Assembly (NCBI RefSeq): GCF_003434305.1
Contig: NZ_QKKX01000044.1
Coordinates: 1 to 64,000 of the forward strand
DNA: 64,000 bases
Source: Micromonospora sp. MW-13
GTDB taxonomy: Bacteria > Actinomycetota > Actinomycetes > Mycobacteriales > Micromonosporaceae
Direction: 5' to 3'
Below, piece after piece: positions 25,851 through 33,725 of this stretch; position 1 is the first letter of the stretch, and every line of letters starts with the position of its first letter. Made by a program: the position numbers and the translations under genes. The notes under the pieces are model-generated. The model worked only from the letters and a program-made list of their open reading frames with translations, had not been told where the DNA came from and did no database searches.

Positions 25851-26684
25851 ATGCATCTGACTCATCCGACGAGGTGGCTGAACCGCCTGCTCGTGCTCGT
25901 CCTCGCCGCGTCCGTGCTGGCGGCGCCGGCCGGCACGGCGGCGCCCGCGCAGGCCGGCGTCCGGCTGCAGGCCGCCCCGGCGACCGACTGGACCGCCGTG
26001 CCGGGTGCGGCGGGGGCGCGGTCCGGCCCGGCGGCGGTGGTGTACGGCGGCGAGCTGCACCTGTTCGTCCGCACCACCAACGGCAAGATCAAAACCAACC
26101 AGCTCTCGCTGTCCGCGGGAACCTGGACCGGCTGGACCACCCTGCCCGGCACCACCAACGCCGCCAGCGCCCCCGCCGCCACCGTCTACGGCGGCGAACT
26201 GCACCTGTTCGTCCGCACCACCAACGGCACGCTACGGGTCAACCAGCTCTCGCTGTCGGCAGGAACCTGGACCGGCTGGACCACCGTGCCCGGCACCACC
26301 AACGCCGCCAGCGCCCCCGCCGCCACCGTCTACGGCGGCGAACTGCACCTCTTCGTCCGCACCACCAACAGCAAGATCAAAACCAACCGGCTCTCGCTGT
26401 CGGCGGGAACCTGGACCGGCTGGACGGCCGTGCCCGGCCCGGCCGGCGCGGGCTCCGCACCCGCCGCCACCGGCTACGGCGGCGAACTGCGCCTCTTCGT
26501 CCGCGCCACCAACGGCACGCTGCGTGCCAACCGGCTGAAGGCGGGAACCTGGACCGGCTGGACGGCGGCACCCGGCCCGGCCGGCGCGGCCTCCGCACCC
26601 GCCGCCACCGGCTACGGCGGCGAACTGCGCCTCTTCGTCCGGGGCGCGGGGAACCGGGTCTACCAGGCGCGCGTCGACGGGTAG
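25851..26684 (+). CDS. Secreted repeat protein (propeller/lectin-like)
   Basis: 277 residues. A signal peptide (NRLLVLVLAASVLAAPA, then AAPAQA) is followed by five near-identical repeats of 48 residues, the fourth shortened by two. Each reads W(T)GWT..PG, ASAPAAT.YGGEL.LFVR.TNG and LSAGTWTGW. The periodic Trp, YGGEL and LFVR positions suggest one propeller blade or lectin module per repeat, similar in style to the unrelated-looking secreted protein at 19619. High DNA identity between repeats implies recent expansion or gene conversion. Function is probably extracellular glycan binding, inferred from the fold pattern only. Confidence 0.72.
   Translation: MHLTHPTRWLNRLLVLVLAASVLAAPAGTAAPAQAGVRLQAAPATDWTAVPGAAGARSGPAAVVYGGELHLFVRTTNGKIKTNQLSLSAGTWTGWTTLPGTTNAASAPAATVYGGELHLFVRTTNGTLRVNQLSLSAGTWTGWTTVPGTTNAASAPAATVYGGELHLFVRTTNSKIKTNRLSLSAGTWTGWTAVPGPAGAGSAPAATGYGGELRLFVRATNGTLRANRLKAGTWTGWTAAPGPAGAASAPAATGYGGELRLFVRGAGNRVYQARVDG
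25980..26670 (+). repeat. 144-bp tandem repeats inside the secreted protein gene
   Basis: The marker ACCTGGACCGGCTGGAC occurs at 26121, 26265, 26409 and 26547, giving steps of 144, 144 and 138 bp. The second and third units are nearly identical over long stretches. The 6-bp loss in the last step keeps the reading frame. Confidence 0.9.
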
Positions 26685-26723
26685 CGGACCCGCTGCGGGG
26701 CCGGCGTCGTGCTGTCGCCCGAA

Positions 26724-26756
26724 CCGGGGAGGGGTCGGTGTCCCGCCCCTCCCCGG
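26724..26756. terminator. Bidirectional terminator
   Basis: A perfect 11-bp stem (26724-26734 with 26746-26756) with an 11-nt loop lies between the convergent stops at 26684 and 26773. Confidence 0.65.
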
Positions 26757-26772
26757 TGTCCGGCGGGCCGAC

Positions 26773-27648
26773 TCAGGACAGGAACTTGTCCAGGGCCGCC
26801 TCGATGGTGCCGCTGTCCGGCGCGGCGTACGACTTCATGGTGGTCTTGTTGTAGGAGATGAAGCTCGGGCAACGGGTCGCCGGGGCGCTCACGGTGCCGC
26901 CGTCGCCGATCTTCTCGGCGGTCTTCGCCGCGTAGAACGTCAGCGTGTAGCGCGAGGAGATGTAGGAGATGGTCACGGTCTTGCCCGCGCTGTCCTTGTA
27001 GTCGCACATCTTGGGCGCGCCCTCGCTGCCGTCGACGACCTTCAGGCAGCCGACCACCGACACCGTCTCGTAGTCGGCCGACTTGGCGTAGTACGGCTTG
27101 TTCGAGCTCACCGACTTCGACGACCAGGACGACGGCCGGTCGGGGGAGTTCGAGAAGGCGTAGGCCTTGGCGCCGGACGGGCCGTTGTACGGCGCCGCGT
27201 TCAGGATCGGGCTGCCGTCGCAGACCGAGGACAGCTCGCTGGAGTAGCGGGCGGTCACCGCGTTGTTGTTGTTGTTCGGCTGCTCCTGCGACTCGGACTG
27301 CTGCGGCGTCGGCGAGGTGTCCGTGCCGCTCGGCTGCGGGTCGCCGGTGGGGGTCACGGGCCCGGACGCGATCGGCTTGGGGTCCTCGTCGTCCCCGCCG
27401 ACGAGGAGGAACCCGATGCCGGTGCCGCACAGCGCGAGCAGCACGACCACGGCGGCGCCCACGGACAGTCCGACGATCAGACCCCGGTTCGACTTCTGCG
27501 GCGGCGGCACGGGGGCGGCGAACTGCGGCGGCTGCGGCTGGCCGTAGCCAGGGTATCCGCCCGGCTGAGCCGGCGGGGCCGGCGGCCCGCTCCACGGAGT
27601 GACGTTCGGGTCCGGCTGCCCTCCGTATGGAGGGTGACTGTGGGTCAT
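26773..27648 (-). CDS. Membrane-anchored protein with Pro-rich cytoplasmic head
   Basis: 291 residues. The first ~50 are cytoplasmic and rich in Pro, Gly, Tyr and Gln (PPYGGQPDPN, GYPGYGQPQPPQ). One transmembrane helix follows (GLIVGLSVGAAVVVLLALC). A low-complexity Pro/Thr/Ser/Gln spacer ending in five Asn leads to an outer domain of about 150 residues with four Cys (SSVCDGS, VVGCLKV, PKMCDYK, ATRCPSF), likely two disulfides. The layout matches many actinobacterial surface proteins of unknown role. The ATG is preceded by AAGGG. No enzyme motif is visible. It is a single gene, convergent with the repeat protein. Confidence 0.65.
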   Translation of the reverse strand: MTHSHPPYGGQPDPNVTPWSGPPAPPAQPGGYPGYGQPQPPQFAAPVPPPQKSNRGLIVGLSVGAAVVVLLALCGTGIGFLLVGGDDEDPKPIASGPVTPTGDPQPSGTDTSPTPQQSESQEQPNNNNNAVTARYSSELSSVCDGSPILNAAPYNGPSGAKAYAFSNSPDRPSSWSSKSVSSNKPYYAKSADYETVSVVGCLKVVDGSEGAPKMCDYKDSAGKTVTISYISSRYTLTFYAAKTAEKIGDGGTVSAPATRCPSFISYNKTTMKSYAAPDSGTIEAALDKFLS

Positions 27649-28282
27649 CTGTAGCCCTTATCGCTGTCGATGGGTGCCCAGGCACAAGAACATGAACAGG
27701 GTAGTGAGCGGAGCAAAACCAGGGGACCTGCCGGTGACCGCGGCGGGCCACCGCCGACCCGGCCGGACCGCAATCCGTCACTCTGTGCGGAGACGACGAG
27801 CCGTTCCGTGTCCGACCCGGGTGCCACCGCAGGGGCGACGCAGACCCGGCGATGCCCGCTGGTAAAGGGAATCCGTCCCGTGGGAGCGTTCGCCGGGGGC
27901 CCTCGGCGGGCGGGTTGTGGGCTGTGACGAAAGTTACTGGGCCGAATGCCGCAGCGCACGCCGTCACCGCACCCGCGCCCGCCGCCGCGCGACGCGGCGG
28001 GACGCCCCCCGACACCGGGCCCGGACCGGACCGGTGGGGGCGCCCCGGGACGTGACGGAGAACCGGCGGGCGACCCACCTTGTACGCCACGAACAGCACG
28101 GCCACGAGCGTCAGCTCGCGCGTCGCCCCGCGCAGCGGGCCGCCCCGCCGGACGGGTGCCGCGCGCGGGGCCGGTACGGCCTCGGCAGTCTCCACAGGTC
28201 CCTCGACTCGGTCACGGCCGTGGTGGGACGGCCCTCGCTGGACGGATCAGCCCCGGATGCCCGCCCCGGCGCCCCGCACAGG
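27649..28282. other. Gene-poor region with a PAP2-like remnant
   Basis: About 630 bp without a complete gene. The left part should carry the promoter of the gene at 27648. Most frames are Arg/Pro-rich shadows. The only recognisable coding piece is a short phosphatase-like N-terminus at 28040-28195 on the minus strand, listed separately. Confidence 0.4.
28040..28195 (-). pseudogene. N-terminal fragment resembling a PAP2-family phosphatase
   Basis: From a GTG at 28195 with GAGGG upstream, about 52 codons read as a genuine protein start. A Pro/Arg-rich head precedes GATRELTLVAVLFVAYKVGRP, which looks like the first transmembrane helix of actinobacterial PAP2/inositol-phosphotransferase proteins. 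After that the frame becomes low-complexity and no catalytic KxxxxxxRP or SGH motif follows. It is most likely a truncated gene; the call is tentative because the matching part is short. Confidence 0.35.
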
Positions 28283-28320
28283 CCGGGGCCGCCCCCGTCG
28301 TCGGACGGCGGCGGCCCCGG
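28283..28320 (-). terminator. Terminator of the MFS operon
   Basis: An 11-bp perfect stem (28283-28293 with 28310-28320) lies 10 bp past the efflux-pump stop at 28330. Confidence 0.65.
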
Positions 28321-28329
28321 TGGAGTGCG

Positions 28330-29973
28330 TCAGGCGCCGGCGGGCGGGCGCCTCGTCCCCGCGGCGTCGACGCTCACCTGGTCGAAGGCGGGCGCACCGT
28401 CGACGGCGTCGGCGGCGACGGCCGCCGACCTCGCCGGGTCGGGCAGGTCGAGGCTCGTGCGCAGGGCGACCGGCTTGAGCAGGAGCGCCGCGATGATGCC
28501 GACCACGGCGATGGCGGCGGAGATGAGGAAGATGTGCCCGGTGGCGTCGCCGTACGCCGCGCGGACGATGTTCTCCACGGGCGCGGGCAGGACGTCGAGG
28601 TTGAGGCTTCCTCCGCCCGCGCTGCCGGAGGCGGGGATCCCCGCGGCGGTGAGGTCGTGGGTGATCTGGTCGCTGACCCGGCGGGCGAGGATGGCGCCGA
28701 GCACGGAGACGCCGATGGTGCCGCCGAGGGACCGGAAGAACGCGACGGTGGAGCTGGCCGCGCCGATGTCCCTGAGCGCCACGGTGTTCTGCACGGCGAG
28801 GACGAGGTTCTGCATGGTCATGCCGACGCCGGTGCCGACGATGAACATGGCCGCGCCGACCAGGACCAGCGACGTCTCGTGGTCGATGGTGCCGAGCATG
28901 GCGAACCCGATGACGAGGACGACCGCTCCGAACACGATGTACGGCTTGATCTTCCCGCTCTTGGTGATCATGCGACCGGCGACGATGGACGAGCCGAGGA
29001 CGCCGGCCATCATCGGGATGGTGAGCAGGCCCGCCTCGGTGGGGCTGTAGCCGCGCCCGATCTGGAAGTACTGGCCGAGGAAGACGGCGCCACCGAACAT
29101 GGCCATGCCGACCGCGAGGCTGCCGAGGATCGCGAGGGCGGTGGTGCGTTCCCGGACGATGCTGAGCGGGACGACCGGCTCGGCCGCCCGCGACTCGACC
29201 CAGGTCGCCAGGGCGAGCAGGAGCACCGCGCCGCCGACCATCGCGGCGCTCTGCCAGGAGAGCCAGGCGAACGAGCTGTCGACGAACGAGATCCAGATCA
29301 GCAGCACACTGACGCCGGCGGCGATCAGGCTCGCGCCCAGATAGTCGATCTTGACGTTCTCGCGCCGGACGGTGGGCAGGCGCAGGGTGATCTGGAGCAG
29401 GAGCAGCGCGATCACGGCGACGGGCACGCCGACGAAGAAGCACCAGCGCCAGCCGAGCCAGGACGTGTCGACGATGAGACCGCCGAGCAGGGGCCCGCCG
29501 ACCGTCGCGACGGCCATCACGCCACCGAGGTAGCCGTTGTACCGGCCGCGCTCGCGCGGCGGGATCATCGCCGCGATGGCGACCTGGACGAGCGCCTGCA
29601 GGCCGCCGACGCCGATGCCCTGGAACGCGCGGGCGGCGATGAGCTGGCCGGCGCTCTGCGCGAAGCCGGCGACCACCGAGCCGACCAGGAAGACGACGAT
29701 GGCGACCTGCACCAGGGTCTTCTTGTTGAACAGGTCGGCCAGCTTGCCCCAGATCGGGGTGGTGGCCGTCGCGGTGAGCAGGGTGGCGGTGACCACCCAG
29801 GTGTACTGGGTCTGGGTGCCGTTCAGCGCCCCGATGATCTTCGGCAGCGCCGTCGAGACGACGGTGCCGCTCAGCATGGCGACGAAGAGCACCAGCAGCA
29901 GGCCGCTGAGTGCCTCCAGCGTCTGCCGGTGGGTCATCGGCGCGTCTGCCGCCGTCGTGGTGGGTGCGCTCAT
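28330..29973 (-). CDS. DHA2-family drug efflux MFS transporter (EmrB/QacA type)
   Basis: 547 residues with about 14 predicted transmembrane helices, the DHA2 size. Helix 1 starts at LSGLLLVLFVAMLSGTVV. Motif A appears as WGKLADLFNKK between helices 2 and 3, and motif C-like glycines lie around GGPLLGGLIVD. The C-terminal tail is polar. It probably exports drugs or a self-made metabolite by proton antiport. The ATG follows GGAGGA, and its first bases overlap the MarR stop by 4 bp, so the regulator and pump form one operon. The palindrome upstream of the MarR gene is the likely control site. Confidence 0.9.
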   Translation of the reverse strand: MSAPTTTAADAPMTHRQTLEALSGLLLVLFVAMLSGTVVSTALPKIIGALNGTQTQYTWVVTATLLTATATTPIWGKLADLFNKKTLVQVAIVVFLVGSVVAGFAQSAGQLIAARAFQGIGVGGLQALVQVAIAAMIPPRERGRYNGYLGGVMAVATVGGPLLGGLIVDTSWLGWRWCFFVGVPVAVIALLLLQITLRLPTVRRENVKIDYLGASLIAAGVSVLLIWISFVDSSFAWLSWQSAAMVGGAVLLLALATWVESRAAEPVVPLSIVRERTTALAILGSLAVGMAMFGGAVFLGQYFQIGRGYSPTEAGLLTIPMMAGVLGSSIVAGRMITKSGKIKPYIVFGAVVLVIGFAMLGTIDHETSLVLVGAAMFIVGTGVGMTMQNLVLAVQNTVALRDIGAASSTVAFFRSLGGTIGVSVLGAILARRVSDQITHDLTAAGIPASGSAGGGSLNLDVLPAPVENIVRAAYGDATGHIFLISAAIAVVGIIAALLLKPVALRTSLDLPDPARSAAVAADAVDGAPAFDQVSVDAAGTRRPPAGA

Positions 29974-30437
29974 CGCGCGTCCTCCAGGTTGTCGTTGGTT
30001 GCGAGGGCGACCTCGAGGTCACGGGTGAACCGGCCGAGCGCGGCGCACAGCGCCGCCACCTCGCCGGGGGTCCAGTCGGCGAGCGCCCGCTCGAGCAGCT
30101 CGCCGTACCAGCCGTGGGCGTCGGCGAGGGCGGCCTTGCCCGCCGAGGTGACGGCCAGCCAGGTGGCCCGCCGGTCGGCCGGGTCGGCACGCCGCTCGAC
30201 CAGGGCGTGCGAGACGAGCGAGGCGACGGCGCGGCTGACGGTCGACGGGTCGAGCCCGGTGCGGACGGCCAGTTCCCGGGCGTGGCAGCCGGTGGGGTGC
30301 TGGTCGAGCTGGACGAGCATGCCGACCAGGCCGAGCGGCACGGCCGGCCGGTCGTCGGCACGCCGTTGCTTGATCATCCGGATGCTCTTGAGCAGGTCGT
30401 ACATCCGCATCCCGAGTTCACGGGCGGTGGTTTCCAC
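29970..30437 (-). CDS. MarR-family transcriptional regulator
   Basis: 155 residues. The winged helix-turn-helix is clear: CHARELAVRTGLDPSTVSRAVASLVSHALVERR followed by the wing DRRATWLAVTSAG. The GTG start was preferred over an ATG 36 bp upstream because GGGAGGG lies 5 bp before it. The gene is first in an operon with the DHA2 pump and diverges from a TetR gene. MarR proteins usually repress their own operon and release DNA when a phenolic or drug ligand binds. The perfect palindrome at 30482-30506 is placed for that. Confidence 0.88.
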   Translation of the reverse strand: METTARELGMRMYDLLKSIRMIKQRRADDRPAVPLGLVGMLVQLDQHPTGCHARELAVRTGLDPSTVSRAVASLVSHALVERRADPADRRATWLAVTSAGKAALADAHGWYGELLERALADWTPGEVAALCAALGRFTRDLEVALATNDNLEDAR

Positions 30438-30481
30438 GCCTGCCCTCCCGACGTCGATGGTTGCCGCACGCAACTATCCGC

Positions 30482-30506
30482 CAATCTTGCGCACAGCGCA
30501 AGATTG
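30482..30506. promoter_or_regulatory. Perfect palindrome between divergent MarR and TetR genes
   Basis: Arms CAATCTTGCGC (30482-30492) and GCGCAAGATTG (30496-30506) are perfect 11-bp complements around ACA. It lies 45 bp from the MarR start and 41 bp from the TetR start. The size and position fit a MarR or TetR operator that could control both directions. Confidence 0.8.
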
Positions 30507-30546
30507 CGCATTGAGAAGTAAGTCACCACGGCGTAGCCTGACCACC

Positions 30547-31164
30547 ATGGACGAGGCCGCCGGGCTCCGGGAACGCAAGAAGGCCGCCACCCGCCTCGCC
30601 CTGCACCAGGCGGCCCTGCGCCTGGCCGCCGAGGAGGGCATCGACCGGGTGACCGTCGAGGCGATCGCCGACGCCGCCAACGTCTCCCGGCGCACGTTCT
30701 CCAACTACTTCTCCAGCAAGGAGGAGGCGATCTTCCACGGCGACACCGCGCGGCTGCGCCGGATGCTGGAGCTGATCCGGGACCAGCCGACCGACGAGCG
30801 GCCGTGGACGGTGCTCAGCCGCGCGGCGGAGCGCCTCACCATCGAGGTGTACGGCGACCCGGCGCCGGGCTGGCTGGCCCAACGCCGGCGGGTGCGTGGG
30901 CACCCGGGCCTGCTCGCCCACCAGGTGGCGGCGTACACGACGGTCGAGCGGGAGCTGGCCGCGGAGCTGACGCGCCGGCTGACCGGACCGGACGCGGCGC
31001 TGCGGGCCCGGGTCCTGGCGGCGACCTGCCTGGCCACCCTGCGCGTCGCCGTCCAGCAGTGGATCGAGCACCCGGACGGTCCGCTGCTCGACACGATCCG
31101 GACCGCGCTCGCCGCGGCGGCACCCGCGCCGGACACCGCAGGCCCGGCAACCGGCCCCGGCTGA
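30547..31164 (+). CDS. TetR-family transcriptional regulator
   Basis: 205 residues. The N-terminal DNA-binding region is classical: RKKAATRLALHQAALRLAAEEG, then VTVEAIADAANVSRRTFSNYFSSKEEAI. The remaining ~150 residues form the variable ligand-binding helices (VQQWIEHPDGPLLDTI at the end). It is divergent from the MarR-MFS operon and may share the palindrome between them; either regulator could own it. The ATG at 30547 gives the standard TetR start; the long upstream open frame is a GC-rich shadow. The ligand is unknown. Confidence 0.88.
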   Translation: MDEAAGLRERKKAATRLALHQAALRLAAEEGIDRVTVEAIADAANVSRRTFSNYFSSKEEAIFHGDTARLRRMLELIRDQPTDERPWTVLSRAAERLTIEVYGDPAPGWLAQRRRVRGHPGLLAHQVAAYTTVERELAAELTRRLTGPDAALRARVLAATCLATLRVAVQQWIEHPDGPLLDTIRTALAAAAPAPDTAGPATGPG

Positions 31165-31195
31165 CGGCCGCCCCGTCGGCGCGGGCGGGCGACGG

Positions 31196-32461
31196 TCAGG
31201 CCGGGGCGGGGCCCGTCCCCGACCGGCCCGTGGCCCCGACGTTCAGCGGGTCCGCCAGCAGCCTGGCGAAGGCCAGCTCGGCGGCGCCGATCAGGGCGGC
31301 GTCGCGGCCGAGCGCCGCCACCCGCAGCCGCAGGTGCTCACGGAAGGCGGGCAGCGCCATGGTGTCCAGGCGGCGGCGGACGGTGTCCGCCCCGGCGGCG
31401 TAGAGGTCGCGCAGTGAGCCGCCGAACACCACCATGTCCGGATTGGCCACGTTCACGAGGTTGGCCACGCCGAAGCCGAGCCAGTCGGCGACCTGCCGCA
31501 CCGCCACCTGGGCGGCGCGGTCGCCGCCGGCCGCCGCGCGCAGGGCCTCGACGACCGCCGGGAGCCCGCCCGGCTCCCGGCCGGCGTGCCGCAGCAGCGC
31601 CGCCCCACCGACCTCGGTCTCCCAGCAGCCGCGTGAGCCGCAGCCGCAGGGCAGGCCGTGCGGGTTGACCACCATGTGGCCGACCTTGCCGCCGTGCCCC
31701 CGGTGGCCGACCACCAGCCGGCCGCCGACGATGATGCCGGCGCTGACCCCGAGGTCACCGTGCAGGTAGACGAGATCGTTGACGCCCACCGCCACGCCCC
31801 GGACGTGTTCGGCCACGGCGGCGATGTCGGCCAGGTCCCCGGCGACGAGGCCCGGTCCCGCGGCGAGTTCGGCCTCGAACGCGGCGCGCAGCGCCTCGTC
31901 GGGGCCGCCGATCCGGATCCTCCCGTCGGGGTCGCGGGTCGTGTCGGTCACCGCGACCGCGCCGCCCACCAGCAGCGCGTCCCCGGTGACCGCGCGCCCC
32001 ATGTCGCGGACGAGGCCGGCCAGCGGGCCGACCGCGTCGAAGGCCGGCATCCCGCCGGGCCTTTCGGCCTCGCGCAGGTCGAGGATGCGACCGCCGAGGC
32101 CGACGCGGGCGGCGCGCAGCCGGTCCGCCTCGACGCTCAACGCGAACACGTACACCTGCGTCGAGCGGGGGTGCACCACCAGCGACGGTCGGCCGGCGCG
32201 GTGGGCGGCGGTCGGCGCCTCCTCGGTGACCAGCCCGGCGGCGGCGAGGTCGGCCGCGAGCGCCCCGATGGTGCTGCGGTTGAGGCCGAGCCGGCCGGTC
32301 AGCTCCGCCCGGGAGGTCGGGCCGTGCACGTGGACGTGGCGCAGGACGGCGCTGAGGTTCCGCCGGCGGGTCTCCTCCTGGGTCACGCCGGGCGTCCCCG
32401 CCGCGGGAAGCTCCGGGTCTCGGCCGACCCGCGCCTGCCCGGCCCGGCTGGGTGTCGCCAC
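31196..32461 (-). CDS. ROK-family sugar-responsive regulator
   Basis: 421 residues. An N-terminal winged HTH (SRAELTGRLGLNRSTIGALAADLAAAGLV) is followed by a ROK kinase-like fold. The zinc motif CGCGSRGCWE and the GHMVVNPHG loop are intact. The ATP-phosphate loop of sugar kinases is not evident, so it should act as a repressor rather than a kinase. The GTG start follows GGGGAGGAGG. It lies just downstream of the monosaccharide importer, beyond a terminator, and is the obvious candidate to control that importer, as NagC/XylR-type proteins do. Confidence 0.88.
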   Translation of the reverse strand: MATPSRAGQARVGRDPELPAAGTPGVTQEETRRRNLSAVLRHVHVHGPTSRAELTGRLGLNRSTIGALAADLAAAGLVTEEAPTAAHRAGRPSLVVHPRSTQVYVFALSVEADRLRAARVGLGGRILDLREAERPGGMPAFDAVGPLAGLVRDMGRAVTGDALLVGGAVAVTDTTRDPDGRIRIGGPDEALRAAFEAELAAGPGLVAGDLADIAAVAEHVRGVAVGVNDLVYLHGDLGVSAGIIVGGRLVVGHRGHGGKVGHMVVNPHGLPCGCGSRGCWETEVGGAALLRHAGREPGGLPAVVEALRAAAGGDRAAQVAVRQVADWLGFGVANLVNVANPDMVVFGGSLRDLYAAGADTVRRRLDTMALPAFREHLRLRVAALGRDAALIGAAELAFARLLADPLNVGATGRSGTGPAPA

Positions 32462-32514
32462 GGTCGGGCCTCCTCCCCGGGGTCGGCGTCGGCGTCGCTG
32501 CTGGACGCCGTTAC

Positions 32515-32553
32515 GGCGAAGGGCCCCGGAAGTGAACTCCGGGACCCTTCGCC
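32515..32553 (-). terminator. Terminator after the sugar-importer operon
   Basis: A 9-bp perfect stem (32515-32523 with 32545-32553) is extended inward by 7 bp with one mismatch (32524-32530 with 32538-32544). It lies 16 bp past the binding-protein stop. Confidence 0.75.
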
Positions 32554-32568
32554 GCTACCTCGCGGTGC

Positions 32569-33672
32569 TCACTTGGTGAGCGGCGCGAGCTTCGGGTCGT
32601 TCGCGTAGGCCTCGGCCGCGTTGGCCTTGGTGACGGCGACCGGCGGGAGCAGGTACGTGTCGACGACCTTGCTGCCGTTGTTGTAGGACTTGGTGTCGTT
32701 CACCTCGGGCGTGTTGCCGGCCTGCAGGGCCTTGACCATGGCGATGGTCTGCTTGACCAGGTTCCGGGTGTCCTTGTTGATCGTCATGTACTGCTCGCCG
32801 TTCATGATCGACTTGACCGACTCGACCTCGGAGTCCTGGCCGGTGACGACCGGGATCGACTTGCCGGCGCCCTTGATCGAGGTGATGATCGCGCGGGCGA
32901 GGGTGTCGTTCGGGGAGAGGACGCCGTCCAGTTCCTTGTTGCCGTAGGTCGAGGTCAGCAGCTGGTCCATGCGGGCCTGCGCACCCTCGGCCTTCCAGCC
33001 CTGGATGGCGGTCTGCTTGACGTCGACCTGCTTCGAGGCGACGACGACGTTGCCCTTGTCGATCTCCGGCTTGAGCACGTCCATCGCGCCGTTGAAGAAG
33101 ACCCCGGCGTTGTTGTCGTCCGGCGAGCCGGAGAAGAGCTCGATGTTGTACGGGCCGGTCGGCTTCTTGGCCTTCATGCCGTCCAGCAGGGCCTGCCCCT
33201 GGAGCTGGCCGACCTTGAAGTTGTCGAACGCCACGTAGTAGTCGAGGTCCGGGGTGTTGGTGATCAGCCGGTCGTAGGCGATGACCTTCACGCCCGCCTG
33301 GTGCGCCGCGGCGACCTGGGTCGACAGCTGCGCGGCGTCGGTCGCGCCGATGACGATGACCTTGGCACCCTTGGTGACCATGGCGGTGATCTGCGCCTGC
33401 TGGTCGGCGACCGTGGTCGACGCGCCCGCGTACTGCACGTCGCTGGAGAAGCCGGCCTCCTTCAGGCCGTTGGTGAACAGGTCACCCGCGAGGACCCAGT
33501 TCTCCGAGGTCTTGGCCGGCAGGGCCACGCCGATCAGGGAGTTGGCGGCGAAGCCCTTGGCGTTGCCGTCGGAGCCGCCACCGGGCTCCTCGTCGCGGCC
33601 GGAGCCACAGGCGGTCAGAGCCAGCGCAGCGATGGCGCCGATGGCCACCGACTTGCCGAGGAAGTTGCGCAT
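32569..33672 (-). CDS. chvE: Multiple-monosaccharide-binding lipoprotein
   Basis: 367 residues. A lipoprotein signal peptide with lipobox LTAC is followed by a two-lobed periplasmic-binding fold of the ribose/ChvE type: LIGVALPAKTSENW, AKVIVIGATDAAQLS, VIAYDRLI and DGVLSPNDTLA. It presents aldoses such as xylose, galactose or arabinose to the permease; which sugar cannot be read off. It is last in the operon ATPase-permease-binding protein and is followed by a strong terminator. Such binding-protein genes are often controlled by the adjacent ROK regulator. Confidence 0.88.
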   Translation of the reverse strand: MRNFLGKSVAIGAIAALALTACGSGRDEEPGGGSDGNAKGFAANSLIGVALPAKTSENWVLAGDLFTNGLKEAGFSSDVQYAGASTTVADQQAQITAMVTKGAKVIVIGATDAAQLSTQVAAAHQAGVKVIAYDRLITNTPDLDYYVAFDNFKVGQLQGQALLDGMKAKKPTGPYNIELFSGSPDDNNAGVFFNGAMDVLKPEIDKGNVVVASKQVDVKQTAIQGWKAEGAQARMDQLLTSTYGNKELDGVLSPNDTLARAIITSIKGAGKSIPVVTGQDSEVESVKSIMNGEQYMTINKDTRNLVKQTIAMVKALQAGNTPEVNDTKSYNNGSKVVDTYLLPPVAVTKANAAEAYANDPKLAPLTK

Positions 33673-33725
33673 GAGAAGTGATGCCCTTCTACGGAGGTGA
33701 TACGGGAAGCGAAGGTCGGTGGGCG

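Noticed and set aside
27946..30546. Long upstream extension (867 codons) of the TetR frame
   Set aside because: The extension is antisense to the MFS and MarR genes and lacks protein features; TetR homology begins at the ATG 30547.
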